From Flavobacteriaceae bacterium (GTDB taxonomy: Bacteria; Bacteroidota; Bacteroidia; Flavobacteriales; Flavobacteriaceae), in the NCBI GenBank assembly GCA_018608485.1, contig JABAZK010000134.1, forward strand, positions 1-32,033: a stretch of 32,033 nucleotides of DNA, given 5' to 3'. Below are positions 1 through 10,425 of this stretch, piece after piece. Made by a program: the position numbers and the translations under genes. The notes under the pieces were generated by a model that saw only the letters and a list, made by a program, of their open reading frames with translations, was not told the origin of the DNA and did no database searches. Positions within the stretch are counted from its first letter, which is position 1. Every line of letters starts with the position of its first letter.

Positions 1-1784
1 CCTTCTTGAACAGATTGTTTTAATCCCTTCTTTTTGAACAACCCTTCTTTAATTCTTTCAAATATAATTACGTTGGCATCTACAGACATCCCTATAGTAA
101 GAATAATACCAGCGATACCAGGTAAGGTTAACACCGCATTAAATGATGCTAAAATCCCAAAAATGAATAAGATGTTTACGATCAAAGCAACGTTTGCATA
201 AACACCAGCTCTTCCATAATATATAATCATCCAGACCAATACTAATAAAATAGCTAACATAAATGATCTTGTAGATTGATCTATTGACTCTTGCCCTAAA
301 GAAGGTCCCACTACTTCTGCTTGAATAATTCTTGCAGCAGCTGGTAGTTTACCTGCTTTTAAGACAGTTGCAATATCTTGCGCTTCTTCAATGGTCATAC
401 TTCCACCAGAAATAGAAGTTCTACCTCCTATAATAGCTTGGTTTACAGAAGGAGCTGTATATACATAGTCATCTAACACAACTGCCACAAAACCCCCTAC
501 ATTATCACCAGTTAATTTCTCCCACAACTTAGAACCTCTTCCATTCATAGACATACTAACTTCAGGATCGTTTAGTTGAGAAAAAACTTGAGCAGCATCT
601 GTAATCACATCGCCTTGAATAGGAGCAATATCATTTCTATTAGATTTTATTGCATACAGACCAATTACTTCAGAACCATCTGTAGCAGTATTGGATTTAT
701 AATCCCACAAGAACTTTACATTTTTTATATCATTAGATCTTACGCCTATTACTTTTCGATCAGATAATAATTTATTTACCATGGCAGTGTCACTAACCTT
801 GGCTTGTGCAACAAGAGAACTTAACTGTTGTTCTGATTGAGCAACGTTTACAGTTAAGTAGGTAAATAATGTTTTTTGCTGTACTTCAGTAGAGTCTTTT
901 ACTTCATTTAAAATACTTTGGATGTCATTAGCATCTTCACTCTCCTCTGTTTCTTCTGTAATATCTTCTTTCAGCATTTCAGCTACAACAGCGTTGGCTG
1001 AAAAGAAATAGTTTTGAACTTCGGCATTAGAAAATACTTCCCAGAATTGCAATTCAGCTTTGCTGGTAACAAGTTTAGTTACTCTATCGATGTCTTTTGC
1101 ACCAGGTAACTCTATTTGAATTCTTCCAGAATTACCTATACGTTGAATATTTGGCTGTGTAACTCCAAACTTATCAATTCTACTTCTTAAAACTTCAAAA
1201 GCAGTATTAATAGAGCTATTGATCTCTAGTTGTAATTCTTCTTTAACCTCTTCGTTTGTTTTGTTGAAGTTTATTTTTTCACGAAGTGCTTTTGTGCCAA
1301 ATATTTCAGGATCACTAAGTTTTATGCCACTAGTTCCAGTAGCTATTTCAAATTCTCTAAAAAATAAATCTAAATAGTTATCAGTATTATTTTTCTGAGC
1401 TTCATCAGCAGCTTTTAATGCTTGTCTAAAGACCAAACTTTTTGAGTCATTTGATAAGGAAATCAATACCTCTTTTACAGATACTTGTAAAATTGCATTG
1501 ATACCACCTTTCAAATCAAGACCTAAGTTCATTTCTTTGTCTTTGATATCATTATAAGTAAATTGAGAAATCCCTAGGTTGATCACCTCAAGGTTATTTA
1601 CACTATCTAAATATTTTTTCTCTAAACTTGCTAATTCTCTCCCATTATTCTGATCTCCTCTAGATTTCGCGTATTCTTTGGCTTCATTTTCTACTTTTGA
1701 AGTAAAAAATGAAAAAGACAATTGGTATAAACTTACCAATCCGAAAAGGATTGCAAATAATCTTATAAGTCCTTTGTTTTGCAT
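1..1784 (-). CDS. secD: Protein translocase subunit SecD (probably SecDF fusion), N-terminal part, truncated by the left window edge
   Basis: Reading the minus strand from ATG at 1784 gives MQNKGLIRLFAILFGLVSLYQLSF...LGLDLKGGINAILQVSV... and near the edge LPGIAGIILTIGMSVDANVIIFERIKEGLFKKKG, typical SecD motifs. The ORF is open to position 1, so it is absent from the ORF track. Confidence 0.93.
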   Translation of the reverse strand, partial: MQNKGLIRLFAILFGLVSLYQLSFSFFTSKVENEAKEYAKSRGDQNNGRELASLEKKYLDSVNNLEVINLGISQFTYNDIKDKEMNLGLDLKGGINAILQVSVKEVLISLSNDSKSLVFRQALKAADEAQKNNTDNYLDLFFREFEIATGTSGIKLSDPEIFGTKALREKINFNKTNEEVKEELQLEINSSINTAFEVLRSRIDKFGVTQPNIQRIGNSGRIQIELPGAKDIDRVTKLVTSKAELQFWEVFSNAEVQNYFFSANAVVAEMLKEDITEETEESEDANDIQSILNEVKDSTEVQQKTLFTYLTVNVAQSEQQLSSLVAQAKVSDTAMVNKLLSDRKVIGVRSNDIKNVKFLWDYKSNTATDGSEVIGLYAIKSNRNDIAPIQGDVITDAAQVFSQLNDPEVSMSMNGRGSKLWEKLTGDNVGGFVAVVLDDYVYTAPSVNQAIIGGRTSISGGSMTIEEAQDIATVLKAGKLPAAARIIQAEVVGPSLGQESIDQSTRSFMLAILLVLVWMIIYYGRAGVYANVALIVNILFIFGILASFNAVLTLPGIAGIILTIGMSVDANVIIFERIKEGLFKKKGLKQSVQE

Positions 1785-1923
1785 CTTCGTTTGATTTTAG
1801 TCGACTACTTTTTTAAAACGTGCAAATATAGTATTTACAATAAGATTAGCCTAATGAAATTATGTATATTTACCCGCTTTTAGTAAGCGATTAGCAACCA
1901 ACAATAAAACCATATCATAAATT

Positions 1924-3600
1924 ATGAGTCATCTATCTGACATCGAAATTGCACAAGCTAAGGAGCTTAAGCATGTTATTACTATTGCACACAAAATAGG
2001 AGTTGATGAAGACGACATTGAGATGTATGGTAAGTATAAAGCTAAACTTCCATTACATCTTTTAGATGAGGAAAAAGCAGCTAATAATAATTTAATATTG
2101 GTTACTGCTTTAACACCAACTCCAGCAGGAGAGGGTAAAACAACAGTTTCTATTGGCCTTACAGAGGGTTTAAATAAAATAGGTAAGCAAGCTACAGTAG
2201 TTTTGAGAGAGCCTTCTTTAGGGCCTGTTTTTGGGATAAAGGGTGGTGCAGCTGGTGGAGGTTATTCTCAGGTAGTTCCTATGGAGGATATAAATTTACA
2301 TTTTACCGGAGATTTCAACGCAGTTGAAAAAGCAAATAATTTGTTGTCGGCATTAATAGATAATAACATTCAAAATAAAGTATCTAATTTAAATATAGAC
2401 CCAAGAACCATACTCTGGAAACGAGTAATTGATATGAATGATAGAGCTCTTAGAGATATCACCATTGGTTTGGGAGGAACTGCTAACGGAGTGCCTAGAC
2501 AAGACGGTTTTAATATTACTCCAGCTTCGGAGGTAATGGCTATTCTTTGTATGGCAACAGATTTTGACAATTTAAAAAAGCGTCTAGGTGACATTTTTAT
2601 TGGATTTACTTACAAGAAAGAGCCTGTTTTTGCGAGAGATCTAAAGGCAGAAAATGCCATGGCAATTTTATTAAAAGATGCCATAAAGCCAAATTTAGTT
2701 CAGACTTTAGAAGAAAACCCAGCAATTATTCATGGAGGGCCTTTTGCCAACATAGCTCAAGGAACCAATACTATTATTGCAACTAAAATGGGTTTATCAT
2801 TGTCTAATTATGTGGTAACAGAGGCTGGCTTTGGTGCAGATTTAGGTGCTGAAAAGTTTTTGAATATTAAGTCTACTTTTGCAAAATTAAACCCTAAGTG
2901 TGTGGTTTTAGTGGCCACTATTAGAGCATTACGTCATCATGGAGGTGTAAAAAAAGAGGAGTATAACGTGCAAAATTTAGAAGCTGTAAAAGAAGGTTTC
3001 AAAAATTTAGAGAAACATATAGAGAATATTAGAAAATATAATATAGAACCGGTAGTGGCTGTTAATTCTTTTTTGTCAGACACGTCAGAAGAAGTTAATT
3101 TTGTAATTGAAAAATGTTCAAGTTTAGGAGTTCATGCAGTCTTGTCTGAAGGGTGGTCAAAAGGTGGAGAAGGAACAAAACAACTAGCAAAAGCTGTTGT
3201 TGATATTGTTGAAAATAAAGCAACTCAATACAAACCGCTGTATGATTGGAGAAGTCCTGTAACAGAAAAGATTGAAATAATTGCTAAAGAAATTTATGGA
3301 GCTTCTAAGGTAGAATACAGTAAAAAAGCACAGTTAAATTTGAGAAGAATTAACAGGTTAGGATTTAATGATTTTGCTATATGTATGGCGAAAACACAAA
3401 AATCTTTTTCAGATAACGAACAACTAATAGGAAGACCAGAGGGCTTTACAGTTACTGTCAGAGAAATTGAAATAGCTGCTGGAGCTCAGTTTATTATCCC
3501 AATTTTAGGTAAAATGATGCGGATGCCAGGTTTGCCTGCAATTCCTGCATCTGAAGGAATGACCATAGATAAAGATGGAGTTATTTCTGGGCTATCTTAA
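1924..3600 (+). CDS. fhs: Formate--tetrahydrofolate ligase
   Basis: 558 aa; contains TPTPAGEGKTTVSIGL, REPSLGPVFGIKGGAAGGGYSQVVPMEDINLHFTGD, typical of FTHFS. Confidence 0.97.
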   Translation: MSHLSDIEIAQAKELKHVITIAHKIGVDEDDIEMYGKYKAKLPLHLLDEEKAANNNLILVTALTPTPAGEGKTTVSIGLTEGLNKIGKQATVVLREPSLGPVFGIKGGAAGGGYSQVVPMEDINLHFTGDFNAVEKANNLLSALIDNNIQNKVSNLNIDPRTILWKRVIDMNDRALRDITIGLGGTANGVPRQDGFNITPASEVMAILCMATDFDNLKKRLGDIFIGFTYKKEPVFARDLKAENAMAILLKDAIKPNLVQTLEENPAIIHGGPFANIAQGTNTIIATKMGLSLSNYVVTEAGFGADLGAEKFLNIKSTFAKLNPKCVVLVATIRALRHHGGVKKEEYNVQNLEAVKEGFKNLEKHIENIRKYNIEPVVAVNSFLSDTSEEVNFVIEKCSSLGVHAVLSEGWSKGGEGTKQLAKAVVDIVENKATQYKPLYDWRSPVTEKIEIIAKEIYGASKVEYSKKAQLNLRRINRLGFNDFAICMAKTQKSFSDNEQLIGRPEGFTVTVREIEIAAGAQFIIPILGKMMRMPGLPAIPASEGMTIDKDGVISGLS

Positions 3601-3616
3601 TAATTGGTATCAAGAT

Positions 3617-3658
3617 AAAAAATAAAAAACCAGCCTACAGGCTGGTTTTTTATTTTGG
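3617..3658. terminator. Bidirectional intrinsic terminator between convergent fhs and mdh
   Basis: AAAAAACCAGCC-TACA-GGCTGGTTTTTT perfect 12-bp stem (3624-3635 / 3640-3651), extended by A/T tracts on both sides, between convergent genes. Confidence 0.93.
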
Positions 3659-3669
3659 AGTATGGGTGT

Positions 3670-4596
3670 TTATAATGCCAATAATCCATTTGTTTTAGTG
3701 ACACCTTCTGCAGATTCTTTTAGATGTGCTTTTTCAGCATCACTTAATTGAATCTCCACTATTTTTTCAATTCCATTTTTCCCTAATACAACAGGAACTC
3801 CAATACATAAATCATGTAAACCATATTCTCCATCTAGTAAGGTAGAGCACGGGAATATTTTTTGTTGATTACAAGCTATCGCTTGAACCAATCCACTAAC
3901 AGCAGCACCAGGGGCATACCACGCTGAGGTTCCTAATAAACCGGTTAGTGTAGCACCTCCAACTTTGGTGTCTTGCAATACTCTTTCTAGGCGTTCTTTG
4001 GATATAAATTCTGATACGGGTACAGAATTACGAGTTGCTAATCTTGTTAAAGGAACCATTCCTTTATCAGAATGCCCACCTATAACCATCCCGTCAACAT
4101 CAGAGATAGGAGCATCTAAAGCCTCTGCTAATCTGTATTTAAACCTAGCTGAATCTAATGCACCACCCATTCCAATGATTCTATTTTTTGGGATTCCAGT
4201 TGTTTTGTGAACTAAGTAAGTCATGGTATCCATTGGATTAGACACTACAATGATGATCGTATTTTGAGAATGTTCAATTAAATTTGATGAAACGGTTTTT
4301 ACAATGCCAGCATTAATTCCAATTAATTCCTCTCTTGTCATTCCAGGTTTCCTAGGAATCCCTGAGGTGATTACACAAATATCAGAATTTGCAGTTTTTG
4401 AATAATCGTTGGTTGTTCCTGTTATTTTTGTATCAAAACCATTTAAGGATGCTGTTTGCATTAAGTCCATCGCTTTTCCTTCTGCGTACCCTTCTTTAAT
4501 GTCTAATAATACAACTTCAGAAGCAAAGTTTTTTATAGCAATATACTCTGCACAACTAGCTCCTACTGCACCTGCTCCTACAACTGTAATTTTCAT
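3670..4596 (-). CDS. mdh: Malate dehydrogenase (NAD-dependent, LDH-like family)
   Basis: 308 aa; N-terminal MKITVVGAGAVGASCAEYIA Rossmann motif, GIPRKPGMTREEL, VVSNPMDTMTYLV, GGHSDKGMVPL. Confidence 0.96.
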   Translation of the reverse strand: MKITVVGAGAVGASCAEYIAIKNFASEVVLLDIKEGYAEGKAMDLMQTASLNGFDTKITGTTNDYSKTANSDICVITSGIPRKPGMTREELIGINAGIVKTVSSNLIEHSQNTIIIVVSNPMDTMTYLVHKTTGIPKNRIIGMGGALDSARFKYRLAEALDAPISDVDGMVIGGHSDKGMVPLTRLATRNSVPVSEFISKERLERVLQDTKVGGATLTGLLGTSAWYAPGAAVSGLVQAIACNQQKIFPCSTLLDGEYGLHDLCIGVPVVLGKNGIEKIVEIQLSDAEKAHLKESAEGVTKTNGLLAL

Positions 4597-4644
4597 ATTT
4601 TTTGTTTTTATTTTTTGTAAGTGATTAAATAATATTATTGTATT

Positions 4645-4672
4645 AATAGAGGTACATCACTTTACCTCTATT
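4645..4672 (-). terminator. Putative intrinsic terminator downstream of gyrB
   Basis: AATAGAGGTA-CATCACTT-TACCTCTATT perfect 10-bp inverted repeat 18 nt beyond the gyrB stop. Confidence 0.7.
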
Positions 4673-4690
4673 GAGTTTTATTCATGAAAT

Positions 4691-6631
<1,941 letters not shown>

Positions 6632-6649
6632 TTAAAGTGTTTTTATCAT

Positions 6650-6675
6650 AAAAAATCATCACAAAAAAGTGATGA
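6650..6675 (-). promoter_or_regulatory. Terminator-like hairpin in the gyrB 5' leader
   Basis: On the minus strand TCATCAC-TTTTTT-GTGATGA followed by TTTTTT, between a TAAATTTG box (6688-6695, minus) and the gyrB ATG (6628). Confidence 0.4.
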
Positions 6676-6848
6676 AAATTATATAAACAAATTTACGAAA
6701 AATGAGCATTTAAAGAATGCTGGTTTGCTGATATTACTGCGTTTTATCAACATTTGTTAATTACTAGTAAATGGCTTAAACCTATCTTAAAACCCCTTAA
6801 ATAGGTGCTTTTAGATTTATAAAAACAAGGGCAATGAATAAAATGATA

Positions 6849-6881
6849 AAATGTCTTAAAACAAGTTATTTTAAGACATTT
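6849..6881 (-). terminator. Putative terminator of asnB
   Basis: AAATGTCTTAAAA-CAAGTTA-TTTTAAGACATTT perfect 13-bp inverted repeat just downstream of the asnB stop. Confidence 0.75.
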
Positions 6882-6929
6882 ATTGCACTAATTATTTGAT
6901 GTTTTTTGCAAAATCATCCAAAGCTAAGG

Positions 6930-8618
6930 TTAATAGGCATCTTCATGAACTGTTTTAATTGCTCTCCCGCTCGGCTCATTCATATTTTGAAAACTTTTAT
7001 CCCAGGCCAATGCAGTTGGAGTGCTACACGCTATAGATGGTACAGATGGCACTGTTAATGCTGCAGTATCTGAAGGGAAATGTTCTTCAAAAATAGATCG
7101 GTAATAGAATTCTTCTTTTGTTCTTGGAGTTTGATTTGGAAAACGATGAGTGGCTTGCTTCATTTGTTCACTAGACACTGCTTCATCTACCAATGTTTTT
7201 AAAGTATCTATCCAGCTATATCCAACACCGTCTGAAAATTGCTCTTTTTGCCTCCACGCTACAGATTCTGGTAATAAGCTTTCAAAGGCTTTTCGCAATA
7301 CCCATTTTTCCATACGCTCTCCATTAATCATTTTATCTTGAGGATTTATTCTCATGGCAACATCCATAAATTCTTTATCCAAAAAAGGGACACGACCCTC
7401 AATACCCCAAGCAGCCAAACTTTTGTTAGCTCTTAGGCAATCATATTGATATAGTTTATCCAATTTACGAACAGTTTCTTTGTGAAGCTCTTCAGGGTTA
7501 GGTGCTTTGTGAAAATATAAATATCCTCCAAAAATTTCATCTGCACCTTCTCCAGATAACACCATTTTGATTCCCATAGACTTTATAACTCTAGCTAACA
7601 AATACATTGGAGTTGAAGCTCTAATAGTAGTGATATCGTAGGTTTCTAGATGATAAATAACATCTCTAATTGCATCTAATCCTTCTTGAATTGTAAAGGT
7701 CACTTCATGATGTATGGTTCCAATATGATCTGAAACAATTTTAGCTGCGGCTAAATCCGGAGATCCAACCAATCCAATTGAAAAAGAGTGTAGCTGTGGC
7801 CACCAAGCTTCTTGGGTATCTCCAGATTCAACTCTTTTTTGTGCATATTTTTTTGCTATAGCAGAGGTTATAGATGAGTCTAGCCCTCCAGAAAGTAATA
7901 CGCCGTAGGGTACATCAGACATAAGTTGCCTGTGAACTGCAGCTTCTAAAGCTTTTTTTAATTCATCAATGGATGTTTGATTTTCTTTTACAGCCTCAAA
8001 ATCCATCCAATCCCGATCATACCATTTGGTAAGTTTTCCGTCTTTGCTAGATAAAAAGTGTCCAGGAGGAAACACTTCAATTTTATTACAAACTCCTTCA
8101 AGAGCTTTTAGTTCTGAAGCTACATAAAATGTTCCATTTTTATCCCAACCTATATACAAAGGAATAATACCCATATGGTCTCTGGCAATCAAATATTCGT
8201 CTTTAATACAGTCATAAACAGCAAATCCAAAAATGCCATTTAAATCATCTAAAAAGGCACTTCCCTTTTCTTGATACAATGCCAAAATCACTTCACAATC
8301 AGATTGGGTCTGAAATTTGTAGGAACCCTCAGATTCATTCTCTTCACCAGCTACAAATTGTTTTCTTAATTCTTGATGGTTATAGATTTCACCATTAGCT
8401 GCCAAAACAAGTCGTTTGTCTTCGCTAAATAGGGGTTGTTTCCCTGAAGCAGGATCTACAATTGCAAGTCTTTCATGAGCTAAAATAGCCTTATCGTTAC
8501 TATAAATACCACTCCAATCTGGTCCTCTGTGTCTAATAGATTTAGACATTTCTAAAATTTGAGGTCTTAATTTTTCTGATCTTTCCTTTAAATCAAATGC
8601 ACACACTATACCACACAT
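6930..8618 (-). CDS. asnB: Asparagine synthase B (glutamine-hydrolysing)
   Basis: 562 aa; MCGIVCAFDL N-terminal Cys nucleophile, SIRHRGPDWSGIY, LAANGEIYNHQELR, YGVLLSGGLDSSITSAIA, LSGEGADEIFGGYLYFHKAP. Confidence 0.97.
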   Translation of the reverse strand: MCGIVCAFDLKERSEKLRPQILEMSKSIRHRGPDWSGIYSNDKAILAHERLAIVDPASGKQPLFSEDKRLVLAANGEIYNHQELRKQFVAGEENESEGSYKFQTQSDCEVILALYQEKGSAFLDDLNGIFGFAVYDCIKDEYLIARDHMGIIPLYIGWDKNGTFYVASELKALEGVCNKIEVFPPGHFLSSKDGKLTKWYDRDWMDFEAVKENQTSIDELKKALEAAVHRQLMSDVPYGVLLSGGLDSSITSAIAKKYAQKRVESGDTQEAWWPQLHSFSIGLVGSPDLAAAKIVSDHIGTIHHEVTFTIQEGLDAIRDVIYHLETYDITTIRASTPMYLLARVIKSMGIKMVLSGEGADEIFGGYLYFHKAPNPEELHKETVRKLDKLYQYDCLRANKSLAAWGIEGRVPFLDKEFMDVAMRINPQDKMINGERMEKWVLRKAFESLLPESVAWRQKEQFSDGVGYSWIDTLKTLVDEAVSSEQMKQATHRFPNQTPRTKEEFYYRSIFEEHFPSDTAALTVPSVPSIACSTPTALAWDKSFQNMNEPSGRAIKTVHEDAY

Positions 8619-8825
8619 ATTCTCAATTTATTTATTTAAAATTAGATGATTGTAAAATCTGTGCAAAGAATGGTAATAAAGTTTATAAAAAGAATAAAAT
8701 AATATTATTTAGTTTTAATTTATAATTTTTTTTTAATAAAAAACTATAACATGTAACTTATTTAAATATAATTGCATTGCTTGCCTTACATATTATAAAT
8801 GGTTAAAAAAAAAATATAATAAAAC

Positions 8826-8856
8826 TTGTCATATTTAAATTGAGGGTTTAAATTTG
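8826..8856 (+). promoter_or_regulatory. Predicted Bacteroidota-type promoter of the trp operon (TTG-N20-TAAATTTG)
   Basis: TTG at 8826-8828 and TAAATTTG at 8849-8856, 20-nt spacer; fits the known TTG-N17-23-TAnnTTTG consensus of Bacteroidota housekeeping promoters. Confidence 0.75.
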
Positions 8857-8863
8857 TAGTGTA

Positions 8864-8908
8864 ATGAAAAGACAACAAAATACATGGTGGTGGAATTCTT
8901 TTATCTAA
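8864..8908 (+). CDS. trpL: trp operon leader peptide MKRQQNTWWWNSFI*
   Basis: ATG AAA AGA CAA CAA AAT ACA TGG TGG TGG AAT TCT TTT ATC TAA; three consecutive Trp codons, followed by an intrinsic terminator and trpE. Too short for the supplied ORF track. Confidence 0.88.
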   Translation: MKRQQNTWWWNSFI

Positions 8909-8943
8909 ATAAGTGAGGACCAAACATGTATATATCATATTCT

Positions 8944-8974
8944 AAAAGGCTTATCTCACGATAAGCTTTTTTTT
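8944..8974 (+). terminator. trp attenuator: intrinsic terminator between leader peptide and trpE
   Basis: AAAAGGCTTATC-TCAC-GATAAGCTTTTTTTT: 7-bp perfect core GCTTATC/GATAAGC (8949-8955 / 8960-8966), G-U and A-T extension, 8-nt T-tract. Confidence 0.9.
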
Positions 8975-8975
8975 A

Positions 8976-8993
8976 TGCTGAATTTGTTCAGCA
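8976..8993 (+). repeat. Second perfect hairpin between the attenuator and trpE
   Basis: TGCTGAA-TTTG-TTCAGCA, 7-bp perfect stem, no T-tract. Confidence 0.7.
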
Positions 8994-9032
8994 GACACGT
9001 AAAATTTAATATTGAATATAAATTCAGTCTAA

Positions 9033-10424
9033 GTGAAAAAAGTATCATTTAAAACCATAAGCTCAACAAGAATCTCAGATACAATTACGCCTGTTGGGTT
9101 ATATATTAGATTCAGAGATTTATATGCCAATACACTACTGTTGGAAAGTTCAGACTACCATAGTAAAGAGGAGAGCTACTCTTTCATTTGCATAGAGCCA
9201 GTAGTTTCCATGAAAGTAGAAAATCATCAATTCTCGATAAATCAGAACGGTAATACAGTTTTTAAAGATCAAGTAGAGGGTAATTTTTATACATTATTTT
9301 CAAAATTTAGCCAAAGTATCGATTTGGATTGTGATGAATCTTTAAAGTCATTCAATGGATTGTATGGCTATACTACTTATGATAGTGTTCAGTATTTTGA
9401 AAAAATTAAATTCGCAACCAAGCAAGCAGATTCTTCAATACCATTCATGCAATATGGTTTTTATCGATTTATAATAGCGATCAATCATTTTAACGATGAG
9501 ATGATTCTTATTGAAAACGTAGAAGAGGGAACAGCTTCTAGAATTTCTGATATAGAAACTATTATAGAGTCACACGCCTTTAATACTCAATCTTTTGAAA
9601 TTATTGGTGAAGAATCTTCAAACTGTACAGATAGTGACTTCAAAGATTATGTAAAAAAAGCAAAACTTCATTGTAAAAGAGGTGATGTTTTTCAATTGGT
9701 ATTATCTCGTCAGTTTCAGCAAAAATTTAAGGGTGATGAATTTAATGTGTATAGAGCATTACGTTCTATAAATCCGTCCCCATACTTGTTTTATTTCGAT
9801 TATGGAAGTTTTAAATTGATGGGATCTTCACCTGAAGCTCAAATAAAAATAAATGCTGGAAAAGCAACAATAAATCCTATTGCAGGAACTTTTAGAAGAA
9901 CGGGAGATATGGCCCAAGATATAAAGCTTGGTAAGTTATTGTCAGAAGATGAAAAAGAAACGGCAGAACATGTAATGTTGGTAGATTTAGCTAGAAATGA
10001 TCTTAGTAAACATGCAGAGGAGGTAAGTGTAGCGGTTTTTAAAGAGGTTCAGTTTTTTAGCCATGTCATTCATTTGGTGTCAACTGTTCAAGGAAACATC
10101 AAAGAAAACCCTATGACTATTGTTGGAGATACTTTTCCTGCAGGAACGTTAAGCGGTGCTCCTAAATATAAAGCAATGGAATTAATAGATAGATATGAAA
10201 ATCAATCTCGCGGATTTTATGGAGGAGCTGTAGGTATTATTGGATTGGATGGATCTGTAAATTTAGCAATAGCAATTCGCTCTTTTGTGAGCAAACAAAA
10301 TAAATTATATTATCAAGCAGGGGCAGGGATAGTGATTCGTTCAGATGAAGAGAAAGAATTACAAGAGGTTAATAATAAACTGGCAGCATTAAAAAAGGCA
10401 TTGATTTTAGCTGAAAAAATTTAA
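9033..10424 (+). CDS. trpE: Anthranilate synthase component I (GTG start)
   Basis: 463 aa; chorismate-binding domain: RGDVFQLVLSRQF, PSPYLFYFDYGSFKLMGSSPEAQIK, NPIAGTFRRTGD, EHVMLVDLARNDL, FPAGTLSGAPKYKAMELID, AGAGIVIRSDEEKE. First of the trp cluster. Confidence 0.95.
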   Translation: MKKVSFKTISSTRISDTITPVGLYIRFRDLYANTLLLESSDYHSKEESYSFICIEPVVSMKVENHQFSINQNGNTVFKDQVEGNFYTLFSKFSQSIDLDCDESLKSFNGLYGYTTYDSVQYFEKIKFATKQADSSIPFMQYGFYRFIIAINHFNDEMILIENVEEGTASRISDIETIIESHAFNTQSFEIIGEESSNCTDSDFKDYVKKAKLHCKRGDVFQLVLSRQFQQKFKGDEFNVYRALRSINPSPYLFYFDYGSFKLMGSSPEAQIKINAGKATINPIAGTFRRTGDMAQDIKLGKLLSEDEKETAEHVMLVDLARNDLSKHAEEVSVAVFKEVQFFSHVIHLVSTVQGNIKENPMTIVGDTFPAGTLSGAPKYKAMELIDRYENQSRGFYGGAVGIIGLDGSVNLAIAIRSFVSKQNKLYYQAGAGIVIRSDEEKELQEVNNKLAALKKALILAEKI

Positions 10425-10425
10425 G

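Noticed and set aside
576-767. 63-aa plus-strand ORF within the secD region
   Set aside because: Antisense to the clearly coding SecD frame on the minus strand.
2370-2594. Antisense ORF inside fhs, and similar antisense ORFs inside mdh (3965-4210, 4409-4624), gyrB (4671-4895, 5586-6035, 6344-6580), asnB (7150-7341), trp genes (12153-12392, 13206-13391, 13578-13986) and others
   Set aside because: They lie opposite well-recognised conserved genes, have no recognisable domains and no independent signals; shadow ORFs.
8619-8863. Possible Asn-type leader peptide or attenuator upstream of asnB (minus strand, e.g. MQLYLNKLHVIVFY*)
   Set aside because: No run of Asn codons and no convincing terminator before the asnB start; AT-rich background explains the short ORF.
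8926-8964. Second small ORF MYISYSKRLISR* running into the trp terminator hairpin
   Set aside because: No biased amino acid content; it would interfere with the terminator if translated, and nothing supports initiation. Probably incidental.
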